Below, in pieces: positions 1 through 8,646 of a stretch of 64,000 bases of DNA (position 1 is the first letter of the stretch; every line of letters starts with the position of its first letter). Source of the DNA: Bacillota bacterium (GTDB lineage Bacteria > Bacillota > Clostridia > Acetivibrionales > DSM-1351). Below the pieces are notes generated by a model that was not told the DNA's origin, searched no databases, and was given only the letters and a program-made list of their open reading frames with translations. Position numbers and translations under genes: made by a program. The stretch covers positions 5,586 through 69,585 of the forward strand of contig JAEWOH010000076.1 of NCBI GenBank assembly GCA_023460955.1. Reading direction: 5' to 3'.

Positions 1-2
1 TT

Positions 3-1055
3 GGGATATTTAAAAAGAAAGTTAAAGTCAAGGATCTCGCTATTTTATGCAGACAATTTTCAATAATACTGGAGGCAGGGGTGCCTATTGCAACAGCTCT
101 GGATGTGCTCCGTGAGCAAACCACAAACCCAACCCTTAAAGAATGTGTTTCCGATATCTATGAGGATATACAGAAGGGTATTGCACTTTCGGTTTCTATG
201 AAAAAGCATACAGGAATTTTTCCAGAAATACTCATTTATATGGTTGAAGCCGGTGAACTAAGCGGTATGTTGGACAAGACCTTCAAAAGGATGGCTGAGC
301 ATTTTGAAAAAGAAAACAGGCTGCATCATAAAATAAAAAGTGCCATGACATATCCTGTAATCGTTTTAACAGTTGCAGTCGCAGTAATATTTATTTTAAT
401 GATTAAAGTGGTTCCTGCATTTTCAGATATATTAAACAGTTTTAATGTTGAAATGCCTGTGTTTACTAAGGTTTTAATTCAGATTAGCAGTTTTTTTAAG
501 AGCTTTTGGTGGCTCTTGCTAGGTATCATAACTGCAATAGTTATAGGATTAGGCCGCTTCCGTAAATCGGATTCAGGCAGAAGGTTCTTCGGTAATCTGG
601 CAATAAAGCTCCCAATACTGAAGAATGTAACAAAAAATATTATTACTGCCCGCTTTGCAAGAACTATGGGGACACTGATGGCGTCAGGAGTCTTGATAAT
701 ACAGTCCCTTGAGGTTGTTCAGAAGCTCTTGGGCAATAAAATTATTGAAGAAAAAATAGCTGTAGTCATTGAAGATATAAAGCAGGGCAAAGGACTTACC
801 CAGCCACTTGCTGCCATGAAATACTTCTCACCGATGATGGTATCAATGATTCGAATTGGAGAAGAGTCCGGAAATCTGGACTATTCCCTTGACAAATCAG
901 CAGACTTCTTTGATGAGGAGGTTGAGACCTCAATACAGCAGCTTACATCCTTAGTCGAACCAATAATCGTAATATTTCTCGCCATAATCGTCGCATTTGT
1001 AATACTTAGCGTCCTCTATCCAATGCTGAGTATATATCAAAATATGTCAGCGTAA
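3..1055 (+). CDS. pilC: Type IV pilus / type II secretion inner-membrane platform protein PilC/GspF (5' end cut off)
   Basis: PilC is the polytopic inner-membrane platform that couples the assembly ATPase to pilin insertion. The frame is open from the first bases of the window (encoding FKKKVKVKDLAILCRQFS), so the gene starts upstream; the GTG at 81 is an internal codon. Two GspF repeats are visible: one ending in the membrane segment around 350-430, the second beginning at the ITARFARTMGTLMASG motif near 645 and ending in a membrane segment near 960-1020. Full-length family members have about 400 residues and about 350 are present here. It is followed by the pilin genes, as usual in clostridial T4P loci. 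Confidence 0.93.
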   Translation, partial: GIFKKKVKVKDLAILCRQFSIILEAGVPIATALDVLREQTTNPTLKECVSDIYEDIQKGIALSVSMKKHTGIFPEILIYMVEAGELSGMLDKTFKRMAEHFEKENRLHHKIKSAMTYPVIVLTVAVAVIFILMIKVVPAFSDILNSFNVEMPVFTKVLIQISSFFKSFWWLLLGIITAIVIGLGRFRKSDSGRRFFGNLAIKLPILKNVTKNIITARFARTMGTLMASGVLIIQSLEVVQKLLGNKIIEEKIAVVIEDIKQGKGLTQPLAAMKYFSPMMVSMIRIGEESGNLDYSLDKSADFFDEEVETSIQQLTSLVEPIIVIFLAIIVAFVILSVLYPMLSIYQNMSA

Positions 1056-1190
1056 AAGAAAATTAGCTGACAAGAATTGATAATCCATGTTTTTCATTGA
1101 TGCTAAAAGTCTGGTTATAGTAATAAAAGCATTGGACTATGTCCAAGTTGCTTATTAATAGCAAATTAATTTTAGAGGAGGAATTAAATT

Positions 1191-1775
1191 ATGAGTAACT
1201 TAGAATCTATTGAAGAAACTGAATTAGAGGAGGGAGGGAAAACAAAAAAAATTATGAATAAAAAGCTATTAAAGAATCAAAAAGGTTTCTCACTGGTCGA
1301 GCTTTTGATAGTTATTGCTATAATGGGTGTACTTGCGGTTATAGCCTTTAATATGTTTAGCGGAGTTCTTGTAAACAGCAAAAAAAGAGCTGACGATCAG
1401 CAAGCTAAAAGAATAGCAGATGCTATACTAACATATTGTGTAGATTCTAATGACTGGAAGCTGGAGAAAGCTTATACAGATTCAGCTCATACCACAGCAG
1501 CAAATTTAAAAGCCAAGACACCGACGCAAATTATTCAAACATTAATGGAGCCTGTATACAATAGTGAGGGCAGTGAATTTGGACCATATTTTACAAAAAA
1601 AGACCCGGAAAAAGATGCCGACGAAGCTCCAAATGATGCCGCCTACAATCCGCAATGGAATACTACCGGAGGATATGTAGGGTGGAAAATTACCGTGTAC
1701 CCTAAGGCTCAAACTGTAAAATGCGAACCAACAAAATCAGCAGAAGCAGTTGTATCTGTTTCAACAACATATTAA
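1191..1775 (+). CDS. Type IV prepilin, probable major pilin
   Basis: A class III signal is visible: NQKG followed by FSLVELLIVIAIMGVLAV, that is Gly at -1, Phe at +1 and Glu at +5 of the mature protein, then a hydrophobic helix used for fibre packing. The rest is a hydrophilic globular domain with two Cys. GAGGAGG at 1175-1181 lies 9 nt before this ATG, giving a 32-residue leader. An internal ATG at 1254 would give a typical 11-residue leader but its nearest SD-like run (1228-1238) is 15 nt away, so the start is uncertain. A strong hairpin after the gene (1837-1867) suggests this pilin is made in excess over the downstream minor pilins, hence the major-pilin call, which is inference. Confidence 0.88.
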   Translation: MSNLESIEETELEEGGKTKKIMNKKLLKNQKGFSLVELLIVIAIMGVLAVIAFNMFSGVLVNSKKRADDQQAKRIADAILTYCVDSNDWKLEKAYTDSAHTTAANLKAKTPTQIIQTLMEPVYNSEGSEFGPYFTKKDPEKDADEAPNDAAYNPQWNTTGGYVGWKITVYPKAQTVKCEPTKSAEAVVSVSTTY

Positions 1776-1836
1776 TTAATTGATACTAAAATTAATATCA
1801 AGTATAAAAGACTGTATATTATCGCAATTACATAAA

Positions 1837-1881
1837 TTATAAAGCTGGTTTTCAGCCAGCTTTATAATTTAATCCTTTTTC
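1837..1881 (+). terminator. Terminator/attenuator between pilin and minor pilin genes
   Basis: TTATAAAGCTGG (1837-1848) pairs perfectly with CCAGCTTTATAA (1856-1867) around a 7-nt loop, followed by the T-rich run TTTAATCCTTTTT. It sits between two co-directional genes of the same locus, so it probably causes partial termination or protects the 3' end of the pilin mRNA. Confidence 0.7.
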
Positions 1882-1897
1882 AGAAGCTGGTGTAAAT

Positions 1898-2509
1898 ATG
1901 AAAAAGACAAAAAACCACGGCTTCGCGCTCGTGGAACTGCTACTGGGGTTAGCGTTAATTGCAATTGTACTTCCGCTTGTTTTTCAATTATATATCTTTG
2001 GACAGGAAACCTTTTCCTATGGTACCAGACTTGCTGAGCAGCAATATGCTGTAACTAATGTGCTGCAGCACATCAGGGGAGATGTGCAAAAAGCTGCATA
2101 TGTTTATTATAAAGGCGAGAATGAGAATTTGGCAATTGTGCATGCAGCCAAAAGCTCGTTGATAAAGCTGGGCTATTATAGTGCCAGTGCTGGAGGCCCA
2201 GTACCGGATAAGTGCGTATATTGGAGATTTTACTGTGAGGCCGACGGTCAGGAGTGTACTCTCCAAAAGACAGAAGAGATGGACTTCAGCGCTCCTGCAC
2301 CTGGCGATGACCAGTTCTATACAGTAGTAAAGGGACTTGATACAGCAGCATGCAATTTTTACCTTTCGGAATCAGATGGTAATGATTATATGCTTAGAAT
2401 TAGTATTAAGCCTATAGAAACAAATACAGGCAGAATGACATCGCACAATGTTAAAGAGGCAATAATTACAGAAATATCTGTTTTATATAAGGAACTAAAA
2501 GTAGATTAA
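1898..2509 (+). CDS. Prepilin-type N-terminal methylation domain protein (minor pseudopilin)
   Basis: The N-terminus is a prepilin signal: KKTKNHG then FALVELLLGLALIAIVLPLVF, with Gly-1 and Glu+5 for processing by PilD. The hydrophobic helix spans about residues 9-30 and the remainder (about 170 residues) is soluble. The layout resembles PulJ/PilW-type minor pseudopilins that prime fibre assembly, but no specific subfamily is recognised. It starts 30 nt after the attenuator hairpin and ends 14 nt before the pilN start, so it is translated as part of the PilN/PilO unit. Confidence 0.82.
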   Translation: MKKTKNHGFALVELLLGLALIAIVLPLVFQLYIFGQETFSYGTRLAEQQYAVTNVLQHIRGDVQKAAYVYYKGENENLAIVHAAKSSLIKLGYYSASAGGPVPDKCVYWRFYCEADGQECTLQKTEEMDFSAPAPGDDQFYTVVKGLDTAACNFYLSESDGNDYMLRISIKPIETNTGRMTSHNVKEAIITEISVLYKELKVD

Positions 2510-2523
2510 TAATGGAGGCAGTT

Positions 2524-3090
2524 ATGAGGGATATAAATTTGATGCCGGAGGATATAAAGCTCAATCCTCCACCAAAGCCAGAAGTAGCAAAAAGCAGTAA
2601 TAAATTACTTCTTTCTGTACTAATTTTGATATTGGCTCTTATTTTTATTGCAGGAACTCTCGTTAGCCCCAAAATATATGTAAAGCTGCTTCAGACGCAA
2701 TCTGCTAAATTACAGGCCGAAATTGCAAGTAGTAAATACGCTGATGTTAGGGCTGTTGACAGTCAGATAGCAGAGATTCAGGGCACAATTGACAAAAAGA
2801 AGGATGTAATTGATAGCATAAATACCGGAATGTCTGCATCGGATGTCATAAATTATGCAGAAGAGGCTCTCCCGGAGGGAGTTTCATATACAGATATACA
2901 ATACTCTGAAAAAAAGCTAGTTATAAAGGGTAATTCTAAGGATAGAACAGCTGTAGCAGAATACATAGTAAATCTGAACAGACTTGATATTTTTTCCGGA
3001 TTTCTTTCTAATGTAACCTATAGATATGGAAACAAAGATATACTCCTACAGTTTCAGATAGAATTATCCAAGCCTGGAAAAGAGGTATAA
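2524..3090 (+). CDS. pilN: PilN-like type IV pilus assembly protein
   Basis: PilN is a bitopic protein of the pilus alignment subcomplex (PilM-PilN-PilO). The N-terminus MRDINLMPEDIKL carries the INLxP motif by which PilN docks on cytoplasmic PilM. One membrane segment (about residues 30-50) is followed by a coiled-coil-like stretch and a small alpha/beta domain. The start at 2524 is chosen over the in-frame ATG at 2512 because GGAGG at 2514-2518 lies 5 nt before 2524 and because PilN proteins usually begin close to the INLLP motif. The stop is 2 nt before the PilO start, implying translational coupling. Confidence 0.8.
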   Translation: MRDINLMPEDIKLNPPPKPEVAKSSNKLLLSVLILILALIFIAGTLVSPKIYVKLLQTQSAKLQAEIASSKYADVRAVDSQIAEIQGTIDKKKDVIDSINTGMSASDVINYAEEALPEGVSYTDIQYSEKKLVIKGNSKDRTAVAEYIVNLNRLDIFSGFLSNVTYRYGNKDILLQFQIELSKPGKEV

Positions 3091-3092
3091 AA

Positions 3093-4241
3093 ATGAATTT
3101 CAAGCTGAAAAAGAACGAAATAGTGCTCTTATCTGTTTTAGGTATATTGTTGTATATTTTTTTATTTTATAAATTTATTTGGGTACCTGTAGTGCCTGAG
3201 ATAATGGATCAGAAGGACAGAATAGCAGAATTGACATTATCCAGGGACAAGCTTAATCAGGAACTTCAAAACCTAGATAACAAAAAGCTGGTGCTTATCT
3301 CGAAACAAGCTGGAAATGAAAGACTTGAAGGATATCTGAACAATGAGGCAAATGTATCTGACTGCTTAGATTATATGGGTAAGCTTTCCGGTATTGTTGG
3401 GGATGGTATTAAGGAAGTAAATATTGGCACGCCGGAAAAGAAAGAGGTAAACAGTTCACAGTATTATGAAATAAAAATTAACTACTCAATCGAATTAGAA
3501 ATTGACAAGTTCAAGGACATGCTTAGTTATATTGAAAACAGCTCAAAAATAATGAAGATCAGTAGATTCGATATAAAGAGTAATAAAACAGAGGAGAATC
3601 AGAACACTGGTATTAATACTCCCGTTTCAGATAGTGATAAATACAAAGCAGATATTACGCTGATAATGTATGCACTTGATCTGGAAGCCGCAGACAGACT
3701 ATATGAGTATGGAAGACACAAATTTAACCGTTATGAATATGGTAACGGTTCTGAGGGATCAGATGCTCAAGGAACACCGGAAACCGCCGGCGTCCCGACG
3801 GGAGGAGCGACAGATTCTAATACTGGTAATACAAACGACTTTCAAGTTAATTACAACAGTTTTCTTATGGCAGGAGACAATTTCAAGCTGCGGGGCTTTG
3901 ATAAAGATGAAGAGCGGCTGGACTTAAAAACAAATGAATTTATTACTATGGAACTTAATATTAACGGAAACACCTATAATATAAAAGCTGAAGACAGTAA
4001 GGGTAAAAAATATGGTATTTCCGGTGCCGTTCCAAACCGAGACCTTAATATGCTGATTAATGTTATTCTTTCACAGATTGAGGAGAATAAGAATATTGGA
4101 CTTAAAATTAAGGTTATAAACAACTCTGGGAACAAGTTAAATATTATTTTAAATGATGCATCCGGAAGAGCAACTGTAACAGACAGGCAGGGAACAGAAA
4201 TCCGTGACAAAAATGAGCAGGAAAAAGTTTATATCAAGTAA
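3093..4241 (+). CDS. pilO: PilO-like type IV pilus assembly protein with long C-terminal extension
   Basis: The first roughly 200 residues have the PilO layout: a short cytoplasmic tail, one membrane segment (about residues 10-30), a coiled coil (residues 40-70, KDRIAELTLSRDKLNQELQN) and a ferredoxin-like domain. PilO heterodimerises with PilN. At 382 residues it is much longer than ordinary PilO (about 200); a Gly/Ser/Thr-rich linker around residues 220-250 separates an extra C-terminal domain of about 130 residues that I do not recognise. It follows pilN by 2 nt. Confidence 0.72.
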   Translation: MNFKLKKNEIVLLSVLGILLYIFLFYKFIWVPVVPEIMDQKDRIAELTLSRDKLNQELQNLDNKKLVLISKQAGNERLEGYLNNEANVSDCLDYMGKLSGIVGDGIKEVNIGTPEKKEVNSSQYYEIKINYSIELEIDKFKDMLSYIENSSKIMKISRFDIKSNKTEENQNTGINTPVSDSDKYKADITLIMYALDLEAADRLYEYGRHKFNRYEYGNGSEGSDAQGTPETAGVPTGGATDSNTGNTNDFQVNYNSFLMAGDNFKLRGFDKDEERLDLKTNEFITMELNINGNTYNIKAEDSKGKKYGISGAVPNRDLNMLINVILSQIEENKNIGLKIKVINNSGNKLNIILNDASGRATVTDRQGTEIRDKNEQEKVYIK

Positions 4242-4254
4242 ACAGGATGTGTTT

Positions 4255-4734
4255 ATGAAGAATATTTTAAGAAATAGAAAAGGAAGTACAGTGACTGAGG
4301 TCTTAATGGCATTAGCAGTTTTAGGCATTATTTCAATTCCATTAATAGCTGTTTTCTCAAACTCCATTTTTATGACACGTTTGACAAAGGAGCAGATGGA
4401 AGTTAATTCAGTAATGCAAATCATTAAGAACGAAGTAGTCCAATCAATTAAAAATTCTAGAAATCTGACTGATGTTGACGATTCTCCTGTAAATCTTTCA
4501 CCCAAAGCATCACCTAGAGATTCTGTTTATGATGCCGTCGGGAATAGCACCAATTATTTAAAGATTGAAAATGGAAATCTTCAGGGCAGATATGTGTATA
4601 AAGTGCTTAACAACGGTATCAATCCAACTGATTCAGGCAATATCGCAAATACGGTTAAATTGCAGATAAAAATTTATACAAGTAATTATAAATTTATTAA
4701 AGAGCTGATAATTGATGTTTCATATGACCTATAA
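4255..4734 (+). CDS. Prepilin-type pseudopilin
   Basis: It has a prepilin signal NRKG then STVTEVLMALAVLGIISIPLIAVF, with Gly-1 and Glu+5 retained and Ser instead of Phe at +1. One hydrophobic helix and a soluble domain of about 120 residues follow. The start at 4255 has AGGA 7 nt upstream and gives a normal 10-residue leader; in-frame ATGs at 4204 and 4213 would overlap the PilO gene and lack a clear ribosome-binding site. It is probably a minor pilin of the tip or priming complex. Confidence 0.78.
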   Translation: MKNILRNRKGSTVTEVLMALAVLGIISIPLIAVFSNSIFMTRLTKEQMEVNSVMQIIKNEVVQSIKNSRNLTDVDDSPVNLSPKASPRDSVYDAVGNSTNYLKIENGNLQGRYVYKVLNNGINPTDSGNIANTVKLQIKIYTSNYKFIKELIIDVSYDL

Positions 4735-4785
4735 ACTGAGAAACAACTCCTATAATAAATTAACGAAGTGAGGTGAAGAACCATT

Positions 4786-7185
4786 ATGTTTATAAATAAA
4801 GTTAGGCAACAAAAAGGCTCAGTCATGCCTACCGTTATAATGGTTCTTGCAATACTTATAATTTTAGGCATAGCCTTGATGGAAACCTCCATTGCAGGGC
4901 TTAAGGCAATAAAGCATGATGGAACAGCCGAGGAGGCATACATTGCAGCACAGTCTGCTATAGAGGAGAGCTTTGCCTACATTAAAAATTTTTGTGCTAA
5001 ACGGGAAAATATAGAGGGATTAGTATGCGATGATAAAGCCACATACGCTGAATCTGTTGTCAATACAATAATTGTACCTAAGTTAAGAGAAATGGTTAAT
5101 AACAAATACCATATTTCCCCCACAAAAACAATTCTTAAAATTGAACTATCTTCATCGCATACGGCTGATGTTGAAATAACCGACATAAAGTACCTGAAGT
5201 ATGAGCCCGTTCTCAGTAATAGTGAGAAAATCATTGTAACAATTGGAATTTGGGCCAAAGCAGACTATGAGGGCGAAGGCGGAAAGGTATTAAATAAAAC
5301 AGTGTTTTCCCGTGAAAACATAGAAGTTTTTATTCCGTTAAAGTTCAAGTTAAATGCAGCTATTTACTCCATAGGCGATGTAATGGTTGACAATATAGAT
5401 GCACTAGTAGAGGGTGATGTTGTGGCATTTGGCACAGCTCCTGAGAAAACTAATCAAATTGAGCAGTATTATTATGGTGGAATATATGCAAAGAACAGGG
5501 GTAATTTATCAATTAAAGGGAATGCCTACTCAAGGGGGCTTATCAGGACAGGGATTTATTCAAATACTAGCCCTGTTTCTGACCCTAGCAAAATATACAT
5601 CACAAAGGATGCTGTAGCTAACGGACTCCATATTTTTGGGAAAGGTCAAAAGATTATAGTTGGACGGAATGCCTATACCTTTGATGATCTGGAAATGAAT
5701 GGAGAGGACTCGGTCATCGCTATAAACGGAAGTTATCTGGGACTTTCTAATGGTGGAGCTGCAGCCTCACAGCATGACCAGAGCAGCGCAATCGTAAACA
5801 GTGCCATCATTCATCACTCAGGTTCTGATGATGCCTTAAAATCCAGGATTGTTATAAATGGAGATGTAATAGTTAATGGCGGAACCTTCAGAGTTGATCC
5901 GGCAGGACATGTTCCGGTTAATATGCCGCAGATCGAGGATGCATCTGTTGTATCAGAAAGATTCAATTACTTACCTATGTATAAACTGTACATGAATGAA
6001 ACTGGCTTTGGTGATTTGACTTTTCCTACATATCATCAATGGCTGTACGGCAATAAAGGTGATGCCAAAGGCTTTGCAAACCTCATGCAGTGCTGGTTGA
6101 AACGAGACTATAATAGTGACGCCGCAATACAGGCATGGGTAAGTCAAATCGATTTAGCTAGGGGAGTTGGTGTAAACGACTCTGACAAGTTTGATTCGGC
6201 TGCTTCTGGTATCGATACCACAAAGATATCAGGTTTCTGTCGCTTTGAAATGGCAGCAAATGACAGAGTGTATTTTATGAGACGGCTAAACTATGATTCC
6301 TCAGATAGTACTATTGACATATCCCGTATCAGATTTTTAAATGACAACCACTTTGAACTTGATAATGTATCACCGCCTGCTAGTGGATGGAGCTCCTTCT
6401 GGGACATACCAGCAACTATAGTTGATGATGTAGGCTGGAGAGACCACGCTGAAGATTATTTGCCAGCAAAGCTTAATATTATAAGTGATAAGTTGATCAA
6501 TTTAACAGAGACATTTGCTCATAGAGAGTATGATTATGGGACCTCTACCATAAAAAACACATTAAAAGGGGATGACAATGTTACCTCCTCCCATAATCTG
6601 TTTATGGATATCAAACAAAAGCTGCTGGCAAAATATCGGGGTGACTCAGGTAACGCTGATATAGATAAATATATTTTTAACTTTGAAGGCGAGGAAGCTG
6701 GGACCATTGATATAAACGATAGGTTGGGTGGAAGAATTGAATCCGGCTCAACAATATCAACGGACGATTATTTTATTTTTATCAATACTAACCCTTCTAT
6801 AAAGTTGAAGGTTACAGGGAAGGTCAATGGAATTATTTTCAGCGTAGGAAGAGTTGAGCTTGAAAATTCAGCAGAGGTATCAGGAGCTATTTTAGCGGCA
6901 GGCAACACCTCTACCATAGACCTTGGAGTTAATTACGTTTTAAATAATAAATCTTCTGCTGACCTGGAAACTGACATAAATGGAGTGGATTCATACTTTC
7001 TCCCTCAGGTTTATGGAAATGGAGAAAATCTAGACAGATTAAATGACGGAAGTTATGCCGGAGTTCTATTCAGAGAGCCATCTAGTGATGTTGTTGGTTC
7101 ATCTGCAAAGGTGGTTTTTAGTGGAAGGGACATACTGCTTGGTGCCTTTTCAGGGCAAGGAATTGAACTGGATTCAATATTTTGA
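4786..7185 (+). CDS. Very large PilX/GspK-like pseudopilin
   Basis: The N-terminus QQKG followed by SVMPTVIMVLAILIILGIAL is a prepilin-like signal, but position +5 is Thr rather than Glu. GspK, the tip pseudopilin of type II secretion, and some PilX-like proteins also lack Glu5. At 799 residues it is several times longer than the other pseudopilins. After an alpha-helical part (residues about 30-180) comes a region rich in short beta repeats (GDVMVDNIDALVEGDVVAFG, later GKVNGIIFSVGRVELENSA), resembling polymer-forming or beta-solenoid domains in clostridial PilX-type proteins. It lies between a pseudopilin and a lipoprotein in the pilus operon, so an adhesive tip role is plausible but inferred. 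Confidence 0.75.
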   Translation: MFINKVRQQKGSVMPTVIMVLAILIILGIALMETSIAGLKAIKHDGTAEEAYIAAQSAIEESFAYIKNFCAKRENIEGLVCDDKATYAESVVNTIIVPKLREMVNNKYHISPTKTILKIELSSSHTADVEITDIKYLKYEPVLSNSEKIIVTIGIWAKADYEGEGGKVLNKTVFSRENIEVFIPLKFKLNAAIYSIGDVMVDNIDALVEGDVVAFGTAPEKTNQIEQYYYGGIYAKNRGNLSIKGNAYSRGLIRTGIYSNTSPVSDPSKIYITKDAVANGLHIFGKGQKIIVGRNAYTFDDLEMNGEDSVIAINGSYLGLSNGGAAASQHDQSSAIVNSAIIHHSGSDDALKSRIVINGDVIVNGGTFRVDPAGHVPVNMPQIEDASVVSERFNYLPMYKLYMNETGFGDLTFPTYHQWLYGNKGDAKGFANLMQCWLKRDYNSDAAIQAWVSQIDLARGVGVNDSDKFDSAASGIDTTKISGFCRFEMAANDRVYFMRRLNYDSSDSTIDISRIRFLNDNHFELDNVSPPASGWSSFWDIPATIVDDVGWRDHAEDYLPAKLNIISDKLINLTETFAHREYDYGTSTIKNTLKGDDNVTSSHNLFMDIKQKLLAKYRGDSGNADIDKYIFNFEGEEAGTIDINDRLGGRIESGSTISTDDYFIFINTNPSIKLKVTGKVNGIIFSVGRVELENSAEVSGAILAAGNTSTIDLGVNYVLNNKSSADLETDINGVDSYFLPQVYGNGENLDRLNDGSYAGVLFREPSSDVVGSSAKVVFSGRDILLGAFSGQGIELDSIF

Positions 7186-7203
7186 CTTTATGGGGTGAAC
7201 TAA

Positions 7204-8538
7204 ATGAAAAAGGATATTTTGGCAACCGTTGCCGGATTGGTAATGACTGTGGTAATCTTGGCTGGTTGTAGTACCGGAGTGATGACCCAGTCACAGGCAG
7301 GAGCTCAGACAATTGAAAAGAAGCCTGCTGTGTCACAATTTGTAAGCAATGAGGATGACAAGAAAATAAAGCAGCTCATATCAGATTATTTTGTAAAAAT
7401 GTATGCTGTATCGGTTGAGGATTATCAAAAGAACTCGGAGCTGGGAAATATTCCTGATAATTTGAAATCTTTTGTTGCAAAACGTACAATAGAAGAAGGA
7501 AACAACAATATTGAGGTTGGTCTGAACTTCCCAAGATATGTTGAAATCAATGGTTGCACTATGATTTCCTACACCCCCATAATGAAACTTGAGGATAAGA
7601 CTAAACCGGATATTGAAGCAACCTATATAGAAGAAAACAATGAAACTTTATTATATTTTGTAAAAATGAGTTTAAAGGCCCAATGTATCACCGACGAATT
7701 ATTTGAAGCAAACTATACCTTAAATGAAAAAACAAATACATATGAAAAAAAAGCTGACATTGAAAAAAGCAAGGTTGATTCCTTCCCAATTCAGACAAGA
7801 TATGATGTGGAACTGATAAAAGAGGGGGAGGACTATAAAATATTACGTGCAGTAGAATCAACCTACAAACAAAGTGTTAGAAGCAGATTATACAGGTATA
7901 ATAACGACTTTGTAAATCGCCTCGATTACTTAAATCTTCAAAAAAATGGTGAGAATTACGTTAATAAGGATGACGGTGCTGTTTATGACAAGGAAAAAGC
8001 AATAATCCTTGAGTTCTTTGAAGATATTATTAATCTGGACACCGGGCGGCGTGCCCTATTAAGTGCAAGTTGGGATAAGGGCTTAACAGAGTTTAAGAGT
8101 TTAGTCGATACTATAGGAATAACAAAGAATAAAGATAAAAAGGAAATTGTAACTTTTGATTCTGACTATAAAAACAAATTCCCAAAAAAGGCCTTACTAC
8201 TGCAGAATGATATTTACCGTATACAGCCCACCGGCAATTTTGCAGACGACTGCAGTATAAAGCTGCATCCGGCATATTCGGAGAAAAAGAAGTGGTATAT
8301 AATCACTTTTAATGCAGGATTGACAAAGACTAATTCAGCCCCGGGCAGCAGCAAACAGTATAATTTCGACTATTTGGTAAGGTTAGCAGAAAATAATAAG
8401 GAAATTACAGTTGAAAGCATGCAGCTTAATTGTATGAACTCCCTAGAGGAACAGGGAGAAGAGTCTGCACAGAAAGGACAACCCCCACAGGCCGAGCAAC
8501 CTGTACCGGCCTCCACATCTGCAGTAGATATTCAGTAA
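7204..8538 (+). CDS. Putative lipoprotein of the pilus locus
   Basis: A lipoprotein signal is clear: MKKDILATVAGLVMTVVILAGC with lipobox LAGC, so the mature protein should be anchored on the outer face of the membrane by Cys22. The 420-residue mature part has mixed alpha/beta composition and ends in a Gln/Pro-rich tail (residues about 415-444). I recognise no catalytic motif or family. It starts 18 nt after the large pseudopilin and precedes the DUF5057-type secreted protein, so it probably works with the pilus at the surface. Confidence 0.75.
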   Translation: MKKDILATVAGLVMTVVILAGCSTGVMTQSQAGAQTIEKKPAVSQFVSNEDDKKIKQLISDYFVKMYAVSVEDYQKNSELGNIPDNLKSFVAKRTIEEGNNNIEVGLNFPRYVEINGCTMISYTPIMKLEDKTKPDIEATYIEENNETLLYFVKMSLKAQCITDELFEANYTLNEKTNTYEKKADIEKSKVDSFPIQTRYDVELIKEGEDYKILRAVESTYKQSVRSRLYRYNNDFVNRLDYLNLQKNGENYVNKDDGAVYDKEKAIILEFFEDIINLDTGRRALLSASWDKGLTEFKSLVDTIGITKNKDKKEIVTFDSDYKNKFPKKALLLQNDIYRIQPTGNFADDCSIKLHPAYSEKKKWYIITFNAGLTKTNSAPGSSKQYNFDYLVRLAENNKEITVESMQLNCMNSLEEQGEESAQKGQPPQAEQPVPASTSAVDIQ

Positions 8539-8646
8539 TAGAAATATAGGAACCGTAATCAGTTAACTTTGATTTGCTGTTCTTGGCATATATTTACCCA
8601 CCTGGATAGGTGTAATATTCAGTTTTATTTTTAGGGAGGTATATAC

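Noticed and set aside
1080..1190. Promoter before the pilin gene
   Set aside because: The only candidate (TTGATG with an 18-bp spacer and TAATAA) is too weak to call; a small TTGGAC/GTCCAA palindrome there is also too short.
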